Positions 15,055-24,033 are shown, counted from the stretch's first letter. The stretch: 34,167 bases of DNA from an uncultured Lachnospiraceae bacterium (GCA_946538525.1 CAMNGU010000012.1:1-34167); one strand, 5' to 3'. Numbers and translations are program-made. The notes: a model not told the origin generated them from the letters alone.

Positions 15055-18000
15055 ATGAAAGAGTATAATGAAGAATTAAATATAGATGATGTTTTGAAAG
15101 ACCAGAAGGGTGACGATGCTTTTGATAAGAGCACACAGTTCTTTAGTAAGTACGGAAAGAACAGCCTTGAAGAATTGGAAAGACATGCCAAGATAAATAC
15201 AGGTTTCCATGATTATGAAGAGGATAGTTTTGCTGATAAGCAGATGATAGGAAATCTCTGCGATCTTTACAAGGTTTTCTTTGAAGGAAATCCGCAATTT
15301 AATTCATTTCTTAAGGAAATGAAGGAATATGCTGAACTGGATCCATATACACATGAGAATTATACAAAAGAAAGACTCTTTGTTGAAAGTATTCCTGCAA
15401 AATTGGATGCGCTTAGAGAACTTATAGAAGCTGAAGAAGAGGAATTACAGGATGAAATAAGGCGTATTGAAGAAACAAAGTTCTCGGAGAAAAATAATGA
15501 TGGAAAGACCCCGGAACAGAAAAAGCTGCTGGAGAAAGAAAAAGCGGAATACGATCGTAAATGGTTATTGAGACAGGAAGTTCTTGATAATAGAAGTAGA
15601 GCTCTCGCTTCCTTTGATATGTATTTTTATAACATGGCAAAAGGTGAGATGGCAGACCTGGACGAATTAAGTGATATAGAGATAAAGATTCCAAAGGTTG
15701 AAGAAGATAAAAAGGCTGATAATAAAGAAAATAATAAAGAAATTAATATAGAAGAAAAGGTTCAGGAAAAGGTAAAAGATATCATCGCCAAGACAAATAA
15801 TGAGAAAGGACGAGGATATGCTGAGTTTTATAATAACAAGGGAGTAAAGTGCTATTATATTAATTCATCAGGAGTTGAATTGGATTTGTCTATAAAAGGA
15901 GAAGGACTTAATACAGTTCAGAAGATGCTTGCTGGTTTGGCCAATAAATCTTCTTCTGAAATTGATATAAAAAATGCTCCAATCTTCCCTCATGAGCCAA
16001 GAATGACTGATGTGTCACAGCATGTTTCTGGTGAATGTTATCTTTATGCTGGACTTCAGAATATAGCCAGACTATATCCTCAGAAGATTAAGGAGATGAT
16101 AAAGGACAATGGAGATGGAACAGCAACAGTAAGACTATGGGGGAAATATAAAAATCCTAAAACTTTCGAGAAGGAATATAGACCGGTTTATGTTCGCGTT
16201 GATAAGAAGATTTCAAGGTTTGGAGCAGTTGGTCTTGAATATGAAAGAATGGCAGAAGACTGTCTGTGGGTTAATCTTATAGAGAGAGCTTATGCCATGA
16301 GTGGACTTCATGAATCGGAGCTAAATGATATTAATCTTCCTCTTAGTCCAGAAGAAATTAAAACTAAAAAATGGAAGCCGAGTGTATCGGGGATTGAGGG
16401 TGGTACAGAAAATTCTTTCCTCGAAAAAATGCTTGGGCCTGATGGTGAAAGTCATTCCATCACAATACCTAATTCGGGTACAATTAGAGATGAAAGACTT
16501 AAGGTAGAAAAAAATATGAAGGCTCAAGAGATTATTAAGGATGTGAATATTACAAATCCTGAGTCTATAGCAAAACATGCTTTTTATAGATTTTATAAAG
16601 ATTATGTTGAAAAAACAGGTGGAGAACTCTTGTCTGAAAAAGAATTTCAGAATCTTTCTGAGGGAGATGTCATTAAACAGGTTGAAAATCTTTGTACACT
16701 ATTTAATGTCAGTGATTTTTTGCATTTGGAGAATGCGTATAAAGTTATCAAAAAGACTGCGGAGAATGTTCTGAAGGAGACAGAAGCATCTGGAAGAAGT
16801 ACAATGTATATTAATCATAAGCTGGGTGCGGCATTTGAGAATGCGGTTGATGAAGTTTTGGCGAAGGCAGAGTATGATGATAATGAAGCTGATAATGCAA
16901 AGTCTGATTTCCGAAAGGTTTATAATCATGTTCGTGATGGTATTAGCGAGATAGGAATTGCTGAAGATATTCCAAAGAGAGAAAAAACAATAGAATTTTA
17001 TAATACAGTAAAAAATCTACTTGATAAAGGACTTCCTGTTTCCTGTTCTACTTATAATAATAGGAAGGATATGCTCTCAGATGAACGCCATGCATATTCT
17101 CTTATTGGAGCTGTGGAAACGGATGGAGTTCCGAAAAGATACTTTTTCAGAATTAAGAATCCTCACACAAAGCTTGAAAGCACTAATGGTGCTGAATATA
17201 GAAATGAGAATGGTGAGATAGTTGGAAAATGGGTGAATGTTAAGGATGGAATATTTGATATTGAATTAGAAAACTTCTGCTATGATTTTGAAAATCTTCA
17301 CTACAATGGTGGTGAGGTTCTTACTAATATGACTGCAAAGAAGATGGTGGGTTACGATATCATTTCTCCTGAGCAGATAGCTGAAAATGAGAAGACTACC
17401 GTAACAAATGATAAGCTGGTTGATTACATGAAAGCTGCGAATGATTTATATGATGCACTTGTTTGCACCAATTCAAAGTATTCAAAAGATTCACAGCAGT
17501 ATAAAGATCTTCTGGAAGGTTTTAAGCAGTTCCGTCATAAGCTGGCTGGAACTAATGGAAAAAGTATTGAATCTTTAAAGAGCTTAACGCAGCCACTTAT
17601 GGGACTTGTTAAAGCTTATGAAGATCATGTAGATGGCCAGATTCTAAGGCCAAGTAAAAGACAGAATAGAAGAAAGAATGTTTGCTCTGGAATTCGTGAA
17701 GTAGTAAGTTCTATTGAAAATGGTCATAATCCTCATCAGGAGTATGAGAAGAAATATGCAAAGACTATCATGGAAAAATATTATGATATTAAAGGTATTG
17801 ATGATAAAGCGGCTATTAATGAAGTGGCAGAAAGACTTTATAACAACAAGGCTTTTAGGGGGATTGCTAATAATACAAATATAATGATTATGAAAAAGCC
17901 TGCTAAAGGTCAGCTTGAAAGAGATATAGAGAAAATCGAAAATAGCCTTAAGGGACGAGGCATTGATAAGAGAATTGATATGGCTACGATGAGAGCAATC

Positions 18001-18129
18001 AAGGATCCTCTTAGTTTAAATGCAGCTGAGAAGAATAATCCGAAAAAAGGGGCTAAAAAAGGCTCTGGTAAAAATGATAAGAAAGACACTAATAAAAAAG
18101 AAGAAGTGAAAAAAGTAGTTAAGAAGTAA
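15055..18129 (+). CDS. Calpain-like (family C2) cysteine protease, large, no signal peptide
   Basis: The product is 1024 residues from ATG 15055, which follows GGAGGG; an in-frame TTG 45 bases earlier has no SD. The calpain core is recognisable by eye. Gln322 and Cys328 lie in QHVSGECYLYAGLQNIA, where the Gln-to-Cys spacing of six equals that of calpain's oxyanion Gln and nucleophile. LWVNLIERAYA matches the calpain WxxLlEKAYA segment. His679 is in DERHAYSLIGA and Asn702 in FRIKNPH, 23 residues apart as in calpain. There are about 350 residues between Cys and His, roughly twice the animal calpain distance, so an insertion is present. Flanks: an acidic helical N-terminus (1-260), and a basic tail of about 35 residues rich in Lys. 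No EF hands, C2 domain, signal peptide or membrane helix is visible. Substrate and location unknown. Confidence 0.8.
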   Translation: MKEYNEELNIDDVLKDQKGDDAFDKSTQFFSKYGKNSLEELERHAKINTGFHDYEEDSFADKQMIGNLCDLYKVFFEGNPQFNSFLKEMKEYAELDPYTHENYTKERLFVESIPAKLDALRELIEAEEEELQDEIRRIEETKFSEKNNDGKTPEQKKLLEKEKAEYDRKWLLRQEVLDNRSRALASFDMYFYNMAKGEMADLDELSDIEIKIPKVEEDKKADNKENNKEINIEEKVQEKVKDIIAKTNNEKGRGYAEFYNNKGVKCYYINSSGVELDLSIKGEGLNTVQKMLAGLANKSSSEIDIKNAPIFPHEPRMTDVSQHVSGECYLYAGLQNIARLYPQKIKEMIKDNGDGTATVRLWGKYKNPKTFEKEYRPVYVRVDKKISRFGAVGLEYERMAEDCLWVNLIERAYAMSGLHESELNDINLPLSPEEIKTKKWKPSVSGIEGGTENSFLEKMLGPDGESHSITIPNSGTIRDERLKVEKNMKAQEIIKDVNITNPESIAKHAFYRFYKDYVEKTGGELLSEKEFQNLSEGDVIKQVENLCTLFNVSDFLHLENAYKVIKKTAENVLKETEASGRSTMYINHKLGAAFENAVDEVLAKAEYDDNEADNAKSDFRKVYNHVRDGISEIGIAEDIPKREKTIEFYNTVKNLLDKGLPVSCSTYNNRKDMLSDERHAYSLIGAVETDGVPKRYFFRIKNPHTKLESTNGAEYRNENGEIVGKWVNVKDGIFDIELENFCYDFENLHYNGGEVLTNMTAKKMVGYDIISPEQIAENEKTTVTNDKLVDYMKAANDLYDALVCTNSKYSKDSQQYKDLLEGFKQFRHKLAGTNGKSIESLKSLTQPLMGLVKAYEDHVDGQILRPSKRQNRRKNVCSGIREVVSSIENGHNPHQEYEKKYAKTIMEKYYDIKGIDDKAAINEVAERLYNNKAFRGIANNTNIMIMKKPAKGQLERDIEKIENSLKGRGIDKRIDMATMRAIKDPLSLNAAEKNNPKKGAKKGSGKNDKKDTNKKEEVKKVVKK

Positions 18130-18149
18130 TTTAATAGTGGTTCAATATA

Positions 18150-18182
18150 AGCCATTCATCTTTACAGGTGGGTGGCTTTTTC
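18150..18182 (+). terminator. Rho-independent terminator of the calpain-like gene
   Basis: AGCCATTCATC (18150-18160) pairs with GGTGGGTGGCT (18167-18177), an 11-bp stem including G-U pairs with a 6-base loop, followed by a T run. It stands 20 bases after the stop codon. The rest of the gap to 18395 holds only the promoter candidate at 18291-18299. Confidence 0.85.
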
Positions 18183-18290
18183 ATTTCACACAATTTACAT
18201 ACTACTATGTCAGTTTTGAGATAAAAATGTCATAAATTATAAAAAAATATGAAGAAAATTCTATAAACTATAGTACATCATGCTATCTAT

Positions 18291-18299
18291 TGGTACAAT
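18291..18299 (+). promoter_or_regulatory. Possible extended -10 promoter
   Basis: TGGTACAAT (TG, one base, TACAAT at 18294-18299) lies about 97 bases before ATG 18396. The -35 region is poor (TAGTAC). It would serve the gene at 18396 and perhaps the membrane protein after it. Confidence 0.35.
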
Positions 18300-18395
18300 A
18301 TATAAAAAAGATATTCTGTGTTAGGGTTTTAAACTTGTATATAATTAGGCAGAATGAAAAAGAAATATATGTTTTAGGATGTTCTAGGGGGTTAA

Positions 18396-19046
18396 ATGAA
18401 AAAATCATTAGCACCATTTGTGATTATTATTTTATTAGCGATTGTGGCGGTTATTATATATACCTGTATTCCAAAACCAGGAAAATTAAATGCTATTGCT
18501 GGTCTTGAGGAGCCGGTTCAGACAGAACTGAAAAAAACTGATGAAACTGGTACTAGCTTTAAGAAAGCAGGATATGATGTAAAAGTAACTTATCTATATA
18601 AATATGATGTTGATGCATTAGTAGTATCAGCCCATGATTATACAGGAATTGGTTTACAGGATCAGCTTTCTCCAAAGGATCTGGCTTTAGCATGGGGAAA
18701 GATTGCTGAAACTAATACACTTATTGATTATCAGTGGCATCAATCTAATAGATTTGTATTCTGGCAGGTGGACTCTGGTGATCTTTTAGCGTCTGTTGGC
18801 GGTGTGGAAGGTGTGACAATGGGGTGTTCTAATAATCATATCATTCCTGCAGACAGCGTTGTAAAGAGTCAGCTCAAGAAAGTAAGAAAGGGGGACCATA
18901 TTAGACTTCATGGCTATCTTGTATCTTTAGAGGGCTCAAAGTCCAATGGGGCAACCTTTACTTGGCATTCAAGTACATCGAGAACCGATGATGGTAATGG
19001 TGCCTGCGAAGTGATTTACACGACAGGTATAGAAATTGTTGAATAA
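18396..19046 (+). CDS. Membrane-anchored conserved protein of unknown function
   Basis: The product is 216 residues with AGGGGG upstream of ATG 18396. Residues 5-26 form one membrane anchor; the rest should face outside. The soluble part has distinctive features: SPKDLALAWGKIAE, a Trp-rich stretch (YQWHQSNRFVFW), NNHIIPADS, KGDHIRLHGYLVS and a C-terminal SRTDDGNGACEVIY. To my memory a similar pattern (loss of function name, ends in TRxDxGnGaCE) occurs in scattered bacterial hypothetical proteins, so this is probably a real conserved family, but I cannot name it. The GDxxRLxGYLV segment resembles an OB-fold strand pair. It is followed by an O-antigen-ligase-like gene after 89 bases. Confidence 0.7.
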   Translation: MKKSLAPFVIIILLAIVAVIIYTCIPKPGKLNAIAGLEEPVQTELKKTDETGTSFKKAGYDVKVTYLYKYDVDALVVSAHDYTGIGLQDQLSPKDLALAWGKIAETNTLIDYQWHQSNRFVFWQVDSGDLLASVGGVEGVTMGCSNNHIIPADSVVKSQLKKVRKGDHIRLHGYLVSLEGSKSNGATFTWHSSTSRTDDGNGACEVIYTTGIEIVE

Positions 19047-19067
19047 ATATATTTAAAAAATATATTT
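19045..19067 (+). terminator. Weak AT-only hairpin, doubtful terminator
   Basis: AAATATATTT (19045-19054) and the same palindromic sequence at 19058-19067 can form a 10-bp A-T stem with a 3-base loop, followed by a T-rich stretch. It is thermodynamically weak and could be just AT-rich spacer. Confidence 0.2.
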
Positions 19068-19135
19068 TATTTGTTATTATATTCCTTGCTGTTTGATACA
19101 GGAGATAATCTAAAACAAAACAAGGCAGAAGGAAA

Positions 19136-20827
19136 ATGAGTGACAAGAAAAACACTAATTTGAAAAAAAATAACAATACTAAAGCAAATAAAACTAACTC
19201 TAAAAATTCTAAACCGAATACAACTAGTTCGAATAAAAAGAAAAAGAGTTCAAATTATTCACCGGGTTCAACCTATGATCGTTTTAGGGTGAACAGACCG
19301 GTGGATATCGTAAATATTATTTACCTTATCTTTATTACATCTATATTTTCGCTTTATATGCACAATAAATATTTTGACATCACAGGAACCCGTGCTAAGA
19401 CATTTGCAAATGTCAGCATAATCTATGTGGTTCTTCTTGTGATGGCTGTTGTGATAGAAGTATTTATGATCTGGTACTACGAGCCACAGTTATCCTTTAA
19501 AGATCTTTTCTATAAGGATTCCAAATGGATTGCCATGCCGGAGCTTTGGGCGATTCTCTTTGCAGTGGCCAATATCGTTGCATGGTTCATGTCGCCGGAT
19601 AAGAAAGGTTCCTGGGATGGTTCCACTGGAAGATTTATGGGACTCAGCTTCATATTGGTGCTGGTTCTGGTGGTTGTTTCCCTTTCGAGAGAAGCGTGTC
19701 CAAGTAAATTTATACTTATATCCCTTTTTGCTACTTCCATAATAGTCTACACCATAGCAGTTTTGCAGCATTTCGGAAATGACCCATTTGCCCTAAGAGA
19801 TAGGGTGGTAGACCGTCAGAAGGAAATGTTTATTTCGACTTTTGGAAATATCAATACCTATGGATCTTACCTGGCTATAATTCTTCCTTTATTTGTGGCT
19901 CTTTTCGTGTTCAGCGAGAAACTCTGGATAAGAATAATAACAGGTATATCTATTACCATGGCGGCCATGGCTATAATTCCTGCCAAGAGTGATAATGTAT
20001 ATCTGGGCACAGGAGCGGCGTTCCTGGTGCTTTTCTATATAGCTATTTATTACAAGAGATTTACTGAGTACATATTCTCAGTGCTGCTTATGGGAGCGGG
20101 ACTTCTTTTTATGGCCTATGCCAACAGTGTGCTGAAGGGAAGTCAGAAGCACATTAATGGTGTTGCGGAAATCGTTGAAAATCCAAAGGTTATGTGCTTG
20201 TTTGTATTTCTTATTGTAGTTATCCTGATTCTTTCGATGACATTTAGAACCATGAACTACGAAATGTATAAGCGTATTCAGGGTTGGAAACTGTTGGTTG
20301 TGATCACAGGACTACTCCTGATTGCAGGCGTTGCAGTGGTAGTTCTTGGTATTAAAACTAAGAATTCCTTCTTCGTATTCAATGATAAATGGGGAACCTA
20401 CCGCGGCTATATCTGGAGACGAAGCATGGATATCTTCAAAAATGGAACTGTAGGGCAGAAGTTATTTGGACACGGAAATGAGACAATTGCCCTGAATATG
20501 AGAACCTACTATGATGAGATGGTGTCTATAACAGGCAAGAAGTATGATAACAGCCACTGCGAATTTATTCAGTATCTGGTAACAACAGGTATATTTGGCG
20601 TTATTACTTACTATGGATTTGCTGCATCAGGATTCATCTATATATTGAAGAGAATGGAAGGCGACGCCGTAGCTATAGCAGCGCTTGCTGGATGCATAGG
20701 TTATCTGGTACAGGGACTTGTAAACCTGAACCAGCCAATAACAACACCATTTTACTTTGTTCTTATGGCTTTCGGTATCGGATACATCAGATATCGCGAC
20801 CAGGGATATGGAGTGTTTAGAGACTAA
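19136..20827 (+). CDS. O-antigen ligase / Wzy-like polytopic membrane protein
   Basis: The product is 563 residues with AGAAGGA before ATG 19136. A Lys/Asn/Ser/Thr-rich cytoplasmic tail (1-45) precedes about 11-12 hydrophobic helices. GNINTYGSYLAIILP and a large extracytoplasmic loop containing NSHCEFIQYLVTTGIFGV (His474) match the O-antigen ligase (WaaL/Wzy_C) signature, in which the conserved His lies before the last helices. Such proteins transfer or polymerise lipid-linked glycans outside the membrane; in a Gram-positive the acceptor may be a wall polymer, an exopolysaccharide or a glycoprotein. No glycosyltransferase genes are nearby, so the substrate cannot be guessed. tyrS follows behind its own promoter. 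Confidence 0.85.
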   Translation: MSDKKNTNLKKNNNTKANKTNSKNSKPNTTSSNKKKKSSNYSPGSTYDRFRVNRPVDIVNIIYLIFITSIFSLYMHNKYFDITGTRAKTFANVSIIYVVLLVMAVVIEVFMIWYYEPQLSFKDLFYKDSKWIAMPELWAILFAVANIVAWFMSPDKKGSWDGSTGRFMGLSFILVLVLVVVSLSREACPSKFILISLFATSIIVYTIAVLQHFGNDPFALRDRVVDRQKEMFISTFGNINTYGSYLAIILPLFVALFVFSEKLWIRIITGISITMAAMAIIPAKSDNVYLGTGAAFLVLFYIAIYYKRFTEYIFSVLLMGAGLLFMAYANSVLKGSQKHINGVAEIVENPKVMCLFVFLIVVILILSMTFRTMNYEMYKRIQGWKLLVVITGLLLIAGVAVVVLGIKTKNSFFVFNDKWGTYRGYIWRRSMDIFKNGTVGQKLFGHGNETIALNMRTYYDEMVSITGKKYDNSHCEFIQYLVTTGIFGVITYYGFAASGFIYILKRMEGDAVAIAALAGCIGYLVQGLVNLNQPITTPFYFVLMAFGIGYIRYRDQGYGVFRD

Positions 20828-20869
20828 AAAGATATACCACAAGGCTAGGGCTTCAAAAATATTATAATG

Positions 20870-20898
20870 GTGACAATCCACCATAAAAATGATATAAT
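20870..20898 (+). promoter_or_regulatory. Promoter of tyrS
   Basis: GTGACA (20870-20875), a 17-base spacer and TATAAT (20893-20898), with TG one base before the -10. This is one of the best promoters in the window. Only about 50 bases separate it from the start codon, leaving no room for a T-box leader. Confidence 0.75.
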
Positions 20899-20946
20899 GA
20901 ACTCTATGATTTGAGGATTAATTTGATATAGTTGGAGGAAAAGAAA

Positions 20947-22176
20947 ATGCAGATTTATGAGGAGCTTCTTGAGCGTGGACTTATCGCTCAGGTAACTGAT
21001 GAAGAGGGAGTAAGAGACCTTATCAACAATGGTAAGGCGACTTTCTATATAGGATTTGACCCAACAGCAGATTCTCTGCATGTGGGTCATTTTATGGCGC
21101 TCTGCCTTATGAAGAGACTTCAGATGGCAGGTAATAGACCAATTGCACTTGTTGGTGGTGGTACAGGAATGATTGGTGATCCATCAGGAAGAACTGATCT
21201 TCGTAAGATGATGACAACAGAGATGATAGACCACAACTGTGAGTGCTTTAAGAAACAGATGAGTAGATTTATCGAGTTTGGTGAAGGAAAGGCTATGATG
21301 GTTAATAACGCTGATTGGCTGAGAGACCTTAACTACATCGAGTTCATCCGTGATATTGGATCAATGTTCAAGGTGAATAACATGCTCCGTGCTGAGTGCT
21401 ACAAGCAGAGACTTGCCAGCGAGGAGGGACTTACATTCCTTGAGTTTAACTATATGCTTATGCAGAGCTATGACTTCCTGAAGCTTTACGAAGAGTACGG
21501 CTGCAACCTTGAGTTTGGTGGAGATGACCAGTGGTCAAACATGCTCGGTGGTCGTGAGCTTATTCGTAGAAAGCTTGGCAAGGAAGATGCACAGGCTATG
21601 ACAATTACACTTCTTCTTAATTCTGAAGGCAAGAAGATGGGTAAGACAGGAAAGGGCGCTGTATGGCTTGATGCAGAGAAGACAACTCCATACGAGTTCT
21701 ACCAGTACTGGAGAAATGTTGATGATGCTGATGTCATCAACTGCATTAAGATGCTTACATTTATTCCATTAGAAGAGATTCATGATATGGAGAAATGGGA
21801 AGGCGCAGAGCTTAATAAGGCTAAGGAAATCCTGGCTTACCAGCTTACAGAGCTTGTTCATGGGGAAGAAGAAGCTAAGAAGGCTGAAACAGCAGCTAAG
21901 TCAATCTTTGGTGGCGGCGGTTCAGAGAATATGCCTGAGACAGCACTTGAAGATGGAGACTTTAAAGAGGACGGAACCATCGATCTTATCAGTATTCTCG
22001 TTAAGGCTGGTCTTGTTACAGGCCGTGGCGAGGGTAGAAGAGCTATTGAGCAAAATGGTGTCGCTGTAAATGGGGAAAAGGTGACTGATGTTCGTGCAAG
22101 CTATACAAAAGACGCTTTTGCTGAAGAGTTCGTTGTAAGAAGAGGAAAGAAGAATTTCCGCAAGATTGTTCTGTAA
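20947..22176 (+). CDS. tyrS: Tyrosyl-tRNA synthetase
   Basis: The product is 409 residues from ATG 20947, preceded by GGAGGAAAAG; an in-frame TTG at 20932 overlaps that SD and is rejected. It charges tRNA-Tyr with tyrosine in the cytoplasm. Class I signatures: HVGH (residues 45-48) in DSLHVGHF, GFDPTAD before it, and KMGKT (230-234) as the KMSKS equivalent. The catalytic domain also has GGDDQWSNM for tyrosine and ATP binding. An S4 RNA-binding domain occupies about 340-409 (RRAIEQNGVAVNGEKV). Codon use is more regulated than in neighbours, as expected for a highly expressed gene. Control appears to be from a plain promoter. Confidence 0.98.
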   Translation: MQIYEELLERGLIAQVTDEEGVRDLINNGKATFYIGFDPTADSLHVGHFMALCLMKRLQMAGNRPIALVGGGTGMIGDPSGRTDLRKMMTTEMIDHNCECFKKQMSRFIEFGEGKAMMVNNADWLRDLNYIEFIRDIGSMFKVNNMLRAECYKQRLASEEGLTFLEFNYMLMQSYDFLKLYEEYGCNLEFGGDDQWSNMLGGRELIRRKLGKEDAQAMTITLLLNSEGKKMGKTGKGAVWLDAEKTTPYEFYQYWRNVDDADVINCIKMLTFIPLEEIHDMEKWEGAELNKAKEILAYQLTELVHGEEEAKKAETAAKSIFGGGGSENMPETALEDGDFKEDGTIDLISILVKAGLVTGRGEGRRAIEQNGVAVNGEKVTDVRASYTKDAFAEEFVVRRGKKNFRKIVL

Positions 22177-22217
22177 TTAACATTTAAATAACTTAAAACT
22201 AAATATATTGCTATTAT

Positions 22218-22247
22218 TTGTGCAGAAGGGGTAAGTCTGCATATTAT
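22218..22247 (+). promoter_or_regulatory. Possible promoter with internal inverted repeat
   Basis: TTGTGC (22218-22223) and TATTAT (22242-22247) are 18 bases apart. The spacer contains the inverted repeat TGCAGA (22221-22226) and TCTGCA (22236-22241), which could be an operator. It lies just ahead of the gene at 22268. Confidence 0.4.
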
Positions 22248-22267
22248 ATAAATAATGGGGGTACATT

Positions 22268-23464
22268 ATGGGTAAGATTACGGAAAAAGGCAAGGAACTT
22301 ATTTCTGAGAATATCGAAAATATCAGAAATAAAAGAAAGAAAAAAGGCAGTGATGTAGAATTTTCGGGTCTTTCTGACAAGAGGGTTAATATTGAACACG
22401 AGCTGAGTCTATATACGCAAGATGGTCAGTTCTATGTTTTAGTGGCTGATGCAGACGCTGATGAGAGAGTTGAAATCGAGCGAATGATAGATCAGACCGG
22501 CTGCTTTATTACTTCTGTTTCCAGTGGCATTGAGTGCATGGATCAGGTTAATCATGATAAATATGACCTGATCCTTTTAGCGCGCAATATGCCTAGAATG
22601 GACGGGATTCAGACTTTCAAGAATATCAAGAGCAGTCCGTCATCTAAATGTCGTGATGCGAAGATATATGTGATTGTTGAAGAAAAGTCTGATGAACCTG
22701 ATATTTACTTTGAAAATGTGGGCTTTGATGGAATACTTCGTAGACCGATAGAGAGGACTATCCTGCAAAATGTTATTATTTCGCTGGTTCCTCCTAAGAT
22801 GCTTCCTGATGATGAAGATCTTATAACATCTATCAAGAAAACAGCTGCTAATGCTGAGGTGTTAAAGGGCTGTGGAGTGAGATTTATCGAATCTCTTAAT
22901 GAATATAAAGGTGATCTTGCTGAATATAAGAAAGATGCGGCTAAGTTTGTTGATGATTATGAAGTTGTCAGCTCCGATATGATAGACGCTCTATATTCAG
23001 GCAAGAATCTTGAATATATGGAATATGCCAGAACTTTGAGGGAGGAAGCTCGTAAGATAGGAGCAACCTATCTTTCATATTGTTTCGATGACCATGTGAA
23101 TATGGCTAAGGATGATAGTCTTGATGTTGCTGAAACTAATTGGCGTACACTTATAGTAGAGTGGGAAAATGTTGTTTCTGGAGTTGCGAGTTGGCTGGGT
23201 AAGGATAATGTTCAGCTTGGTTCTACAGAATTTCTTACTACAAATACCAACGGTATAAGACTTCCTATGAGGGATGTTAATGTTAGAATAGATGAGGTGC
23301 TTACTAATCTTGAGTCTAATGACAAGGACACAGCGCTAAGAAATATTAATAAGCTGGCGCAGTACGAACTGGATCCTGACATTAGACTGAAGATAGATAG
23401 AATCATCAAAGCCTTTGATAAAGATAAGATCAATACGGCTGTTGATATTTTGAGAAGCATTTAA
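22268..23464 (+). CDS. Degenerate receiver plus HPt-like protein without phosphorylation sites
   Basis: The product is 398 residues, soluble; GGGGG precedes ATG 22268. After a basic N-terminus, residues about 57-180 have the response-regulator receiver pattern. The phosphoacceptor position in YDLILLARNMPRMDG is Ala105 where Asp is expected, the acidic pair in VLVADADADE is incomplete, and the conserved Lys near the end is Arg (LRRPIE). Residues about 205-310 resemble an HPt four-helix domain (FIESLNEYKGDLAEY, then ARTLREEARKIGATYLS), but the phosphoacceptor His position is Arg255. The last ~85 residues are helical. It therefore cannot work as a normal phosphorelay and may be a protein-interaction scaffold. 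It sits after tyrS with its own likely promoter and converges with the XRE gene. Confidence 0.75.
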   Translation: MGKITEKGKELISENIENIRNKRKKKGSDVEFSGLSDKRVNIEHELSLYTQDGQFYVLVADADADERVEIERMIDQTGCFITSVSSGIECMDQVNHDKYDLILLARNMPRMDGIQTFKNIKSSPSSKCRDAKIYVIVEEKSDEPDIYFENVGFDGILRRPIERTILQNVIISLVPPKMLPDDEDLITSIKKTAANAEVLKGCGVRFIESLNEYKGDLAEYKKDAAKFVDDYEVVSSDMIDALYSGKNLEYMEYARTLREEARKIGATYLSYCFDDHVNMAKDDSLDVAETNWRTLIVEWENVVSGVASWLGKDNVQLGSTEFLTTNTNGIRLPMRDVNVRIDEVLTNLESNDKDTALRNINKLAQYELDPDIRLKIDRIIKAFDKDKINTAVDILRSI

Positions 23465-23514
23465 TTGTTTAGATACATATTTAAAAGCTCAAATAATGTC
23501 TCTTAATATGGAGA

Positions 23515-23850
23515 TTAGTTATCATTACGCTTTTTCCTGGGAGAGCTTTTCTTGGATTCAATATATTTTTCGATCTTTTTTCTATGTTTATCGGAAACGG
23601 TGGTTTTAAATACATGCTTTTCCGCCACATATTCCTGAGGGAGATTGTTTAAAACGTATTCAAATAGGTCCACCTCATAGATGTCGGACAATACTGCTAT
23701 CATGATAGCAGTAGGCTTAACTCGTCCGAGTTCGATAGAGTTGTAGTTCTGCCTTGAGGTATGTAGGATTTCTGCGACTTCTCCTTGAGTGAGTCCGTTG
23801 TCCTTTCTTAAGTCGGTTAAGATTGGTGACCAGTTAAAGGATAATTCCAT
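23515..23850 (-). CDS. XRE-family helix-turn-helix regulator
   Basis: The product is 111 residues on the minus strand, with AAAGGAGA just upstream of its ATG. Residues about 8-65 form a Cro/C1-type HTH: LRKDNGLTQGEVAEILHTSR, QNYNSIELGR, PTAIMIAVLSDIYEV. The C-terminal ~45 residues are charged and end in a Lys/Arg-rich tail (KKSSPRKKRNDN). It is the only clear minus-strand gene, transcribed away from thyA with 183 bases between the two start codons. Regulators of this layout often bind their own promoter region, and tandem 11-base repeats lie there. Target unknown. Confidence 0.9.
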   Translation of the reverse strand: MELSFNWSPILTDLRKDNGLTQGEVAEILHTSRQNYNSIELGRVKPTAIMIAVLSDIYEVDLFEYVLNNLPQEYVAEKHVFKTTVSDKHRKKIEKYIESKKSSPRKKRNDN

Positions 23851-23896
23851 AGATGTCTCCTTTCGTTATGAGAATGCTTTTGAGTTTGATTGCAAA

Positions 23897-23924
23897 TTGA
23901 TTAAAAAAGAGTATATGCTACAAA
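23897..23924 (+). promoter_or_regulatory. Probable thyA promoter
   Basis: TTGATT (23897-23902), a 16-base spacer and TACAAA (23919-23924), with TG one base before the -10. It lies 110 bases before the TTG start of thyA and upstream of the 11-base repeats. Confidence 0.4.
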
Positions 23925-23968
23925 TACAGGCAGTAACCATGGTGGTACATAACCTGTCAAAATTTGTA

Positions 23969-24001
23969 GATATCCTGTAGATATCCTGTAGATGTTCTGC
24001 A
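23969..24001 (+). repeat. Three 11-bp direct repeats upstream of thyA
   Basis: GATATCCTGTA occurs twice without a gap (23969-23979, 23980-23990), then a third, diverged copy GATGTTCTGCA (23991-24001). A period of 11 bases places each copy on nearly the same face of the helix. They lie in the thyA leader between promoter and start, in the gap shared with the divergent XRE gene; operator or leader-RNA element. Confidence 0.7.
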
Positions 24002-24033
24002 GGATGTATAGTGTGTTAAATGGAGGTTGTGCT

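Noticed and set aside
20828-20946. A T-box riboswitch ahead of tyrS
   Set aside because: Only about 50 bases lie between a very good promoter and the start codon, and no T-box sequence or terminator hairpin is present.
23465-23514. A bidirectional terminator between the converging genes
   Set aside because: Only a short TCTCT/GGAGA stem with no T run on either side was found.
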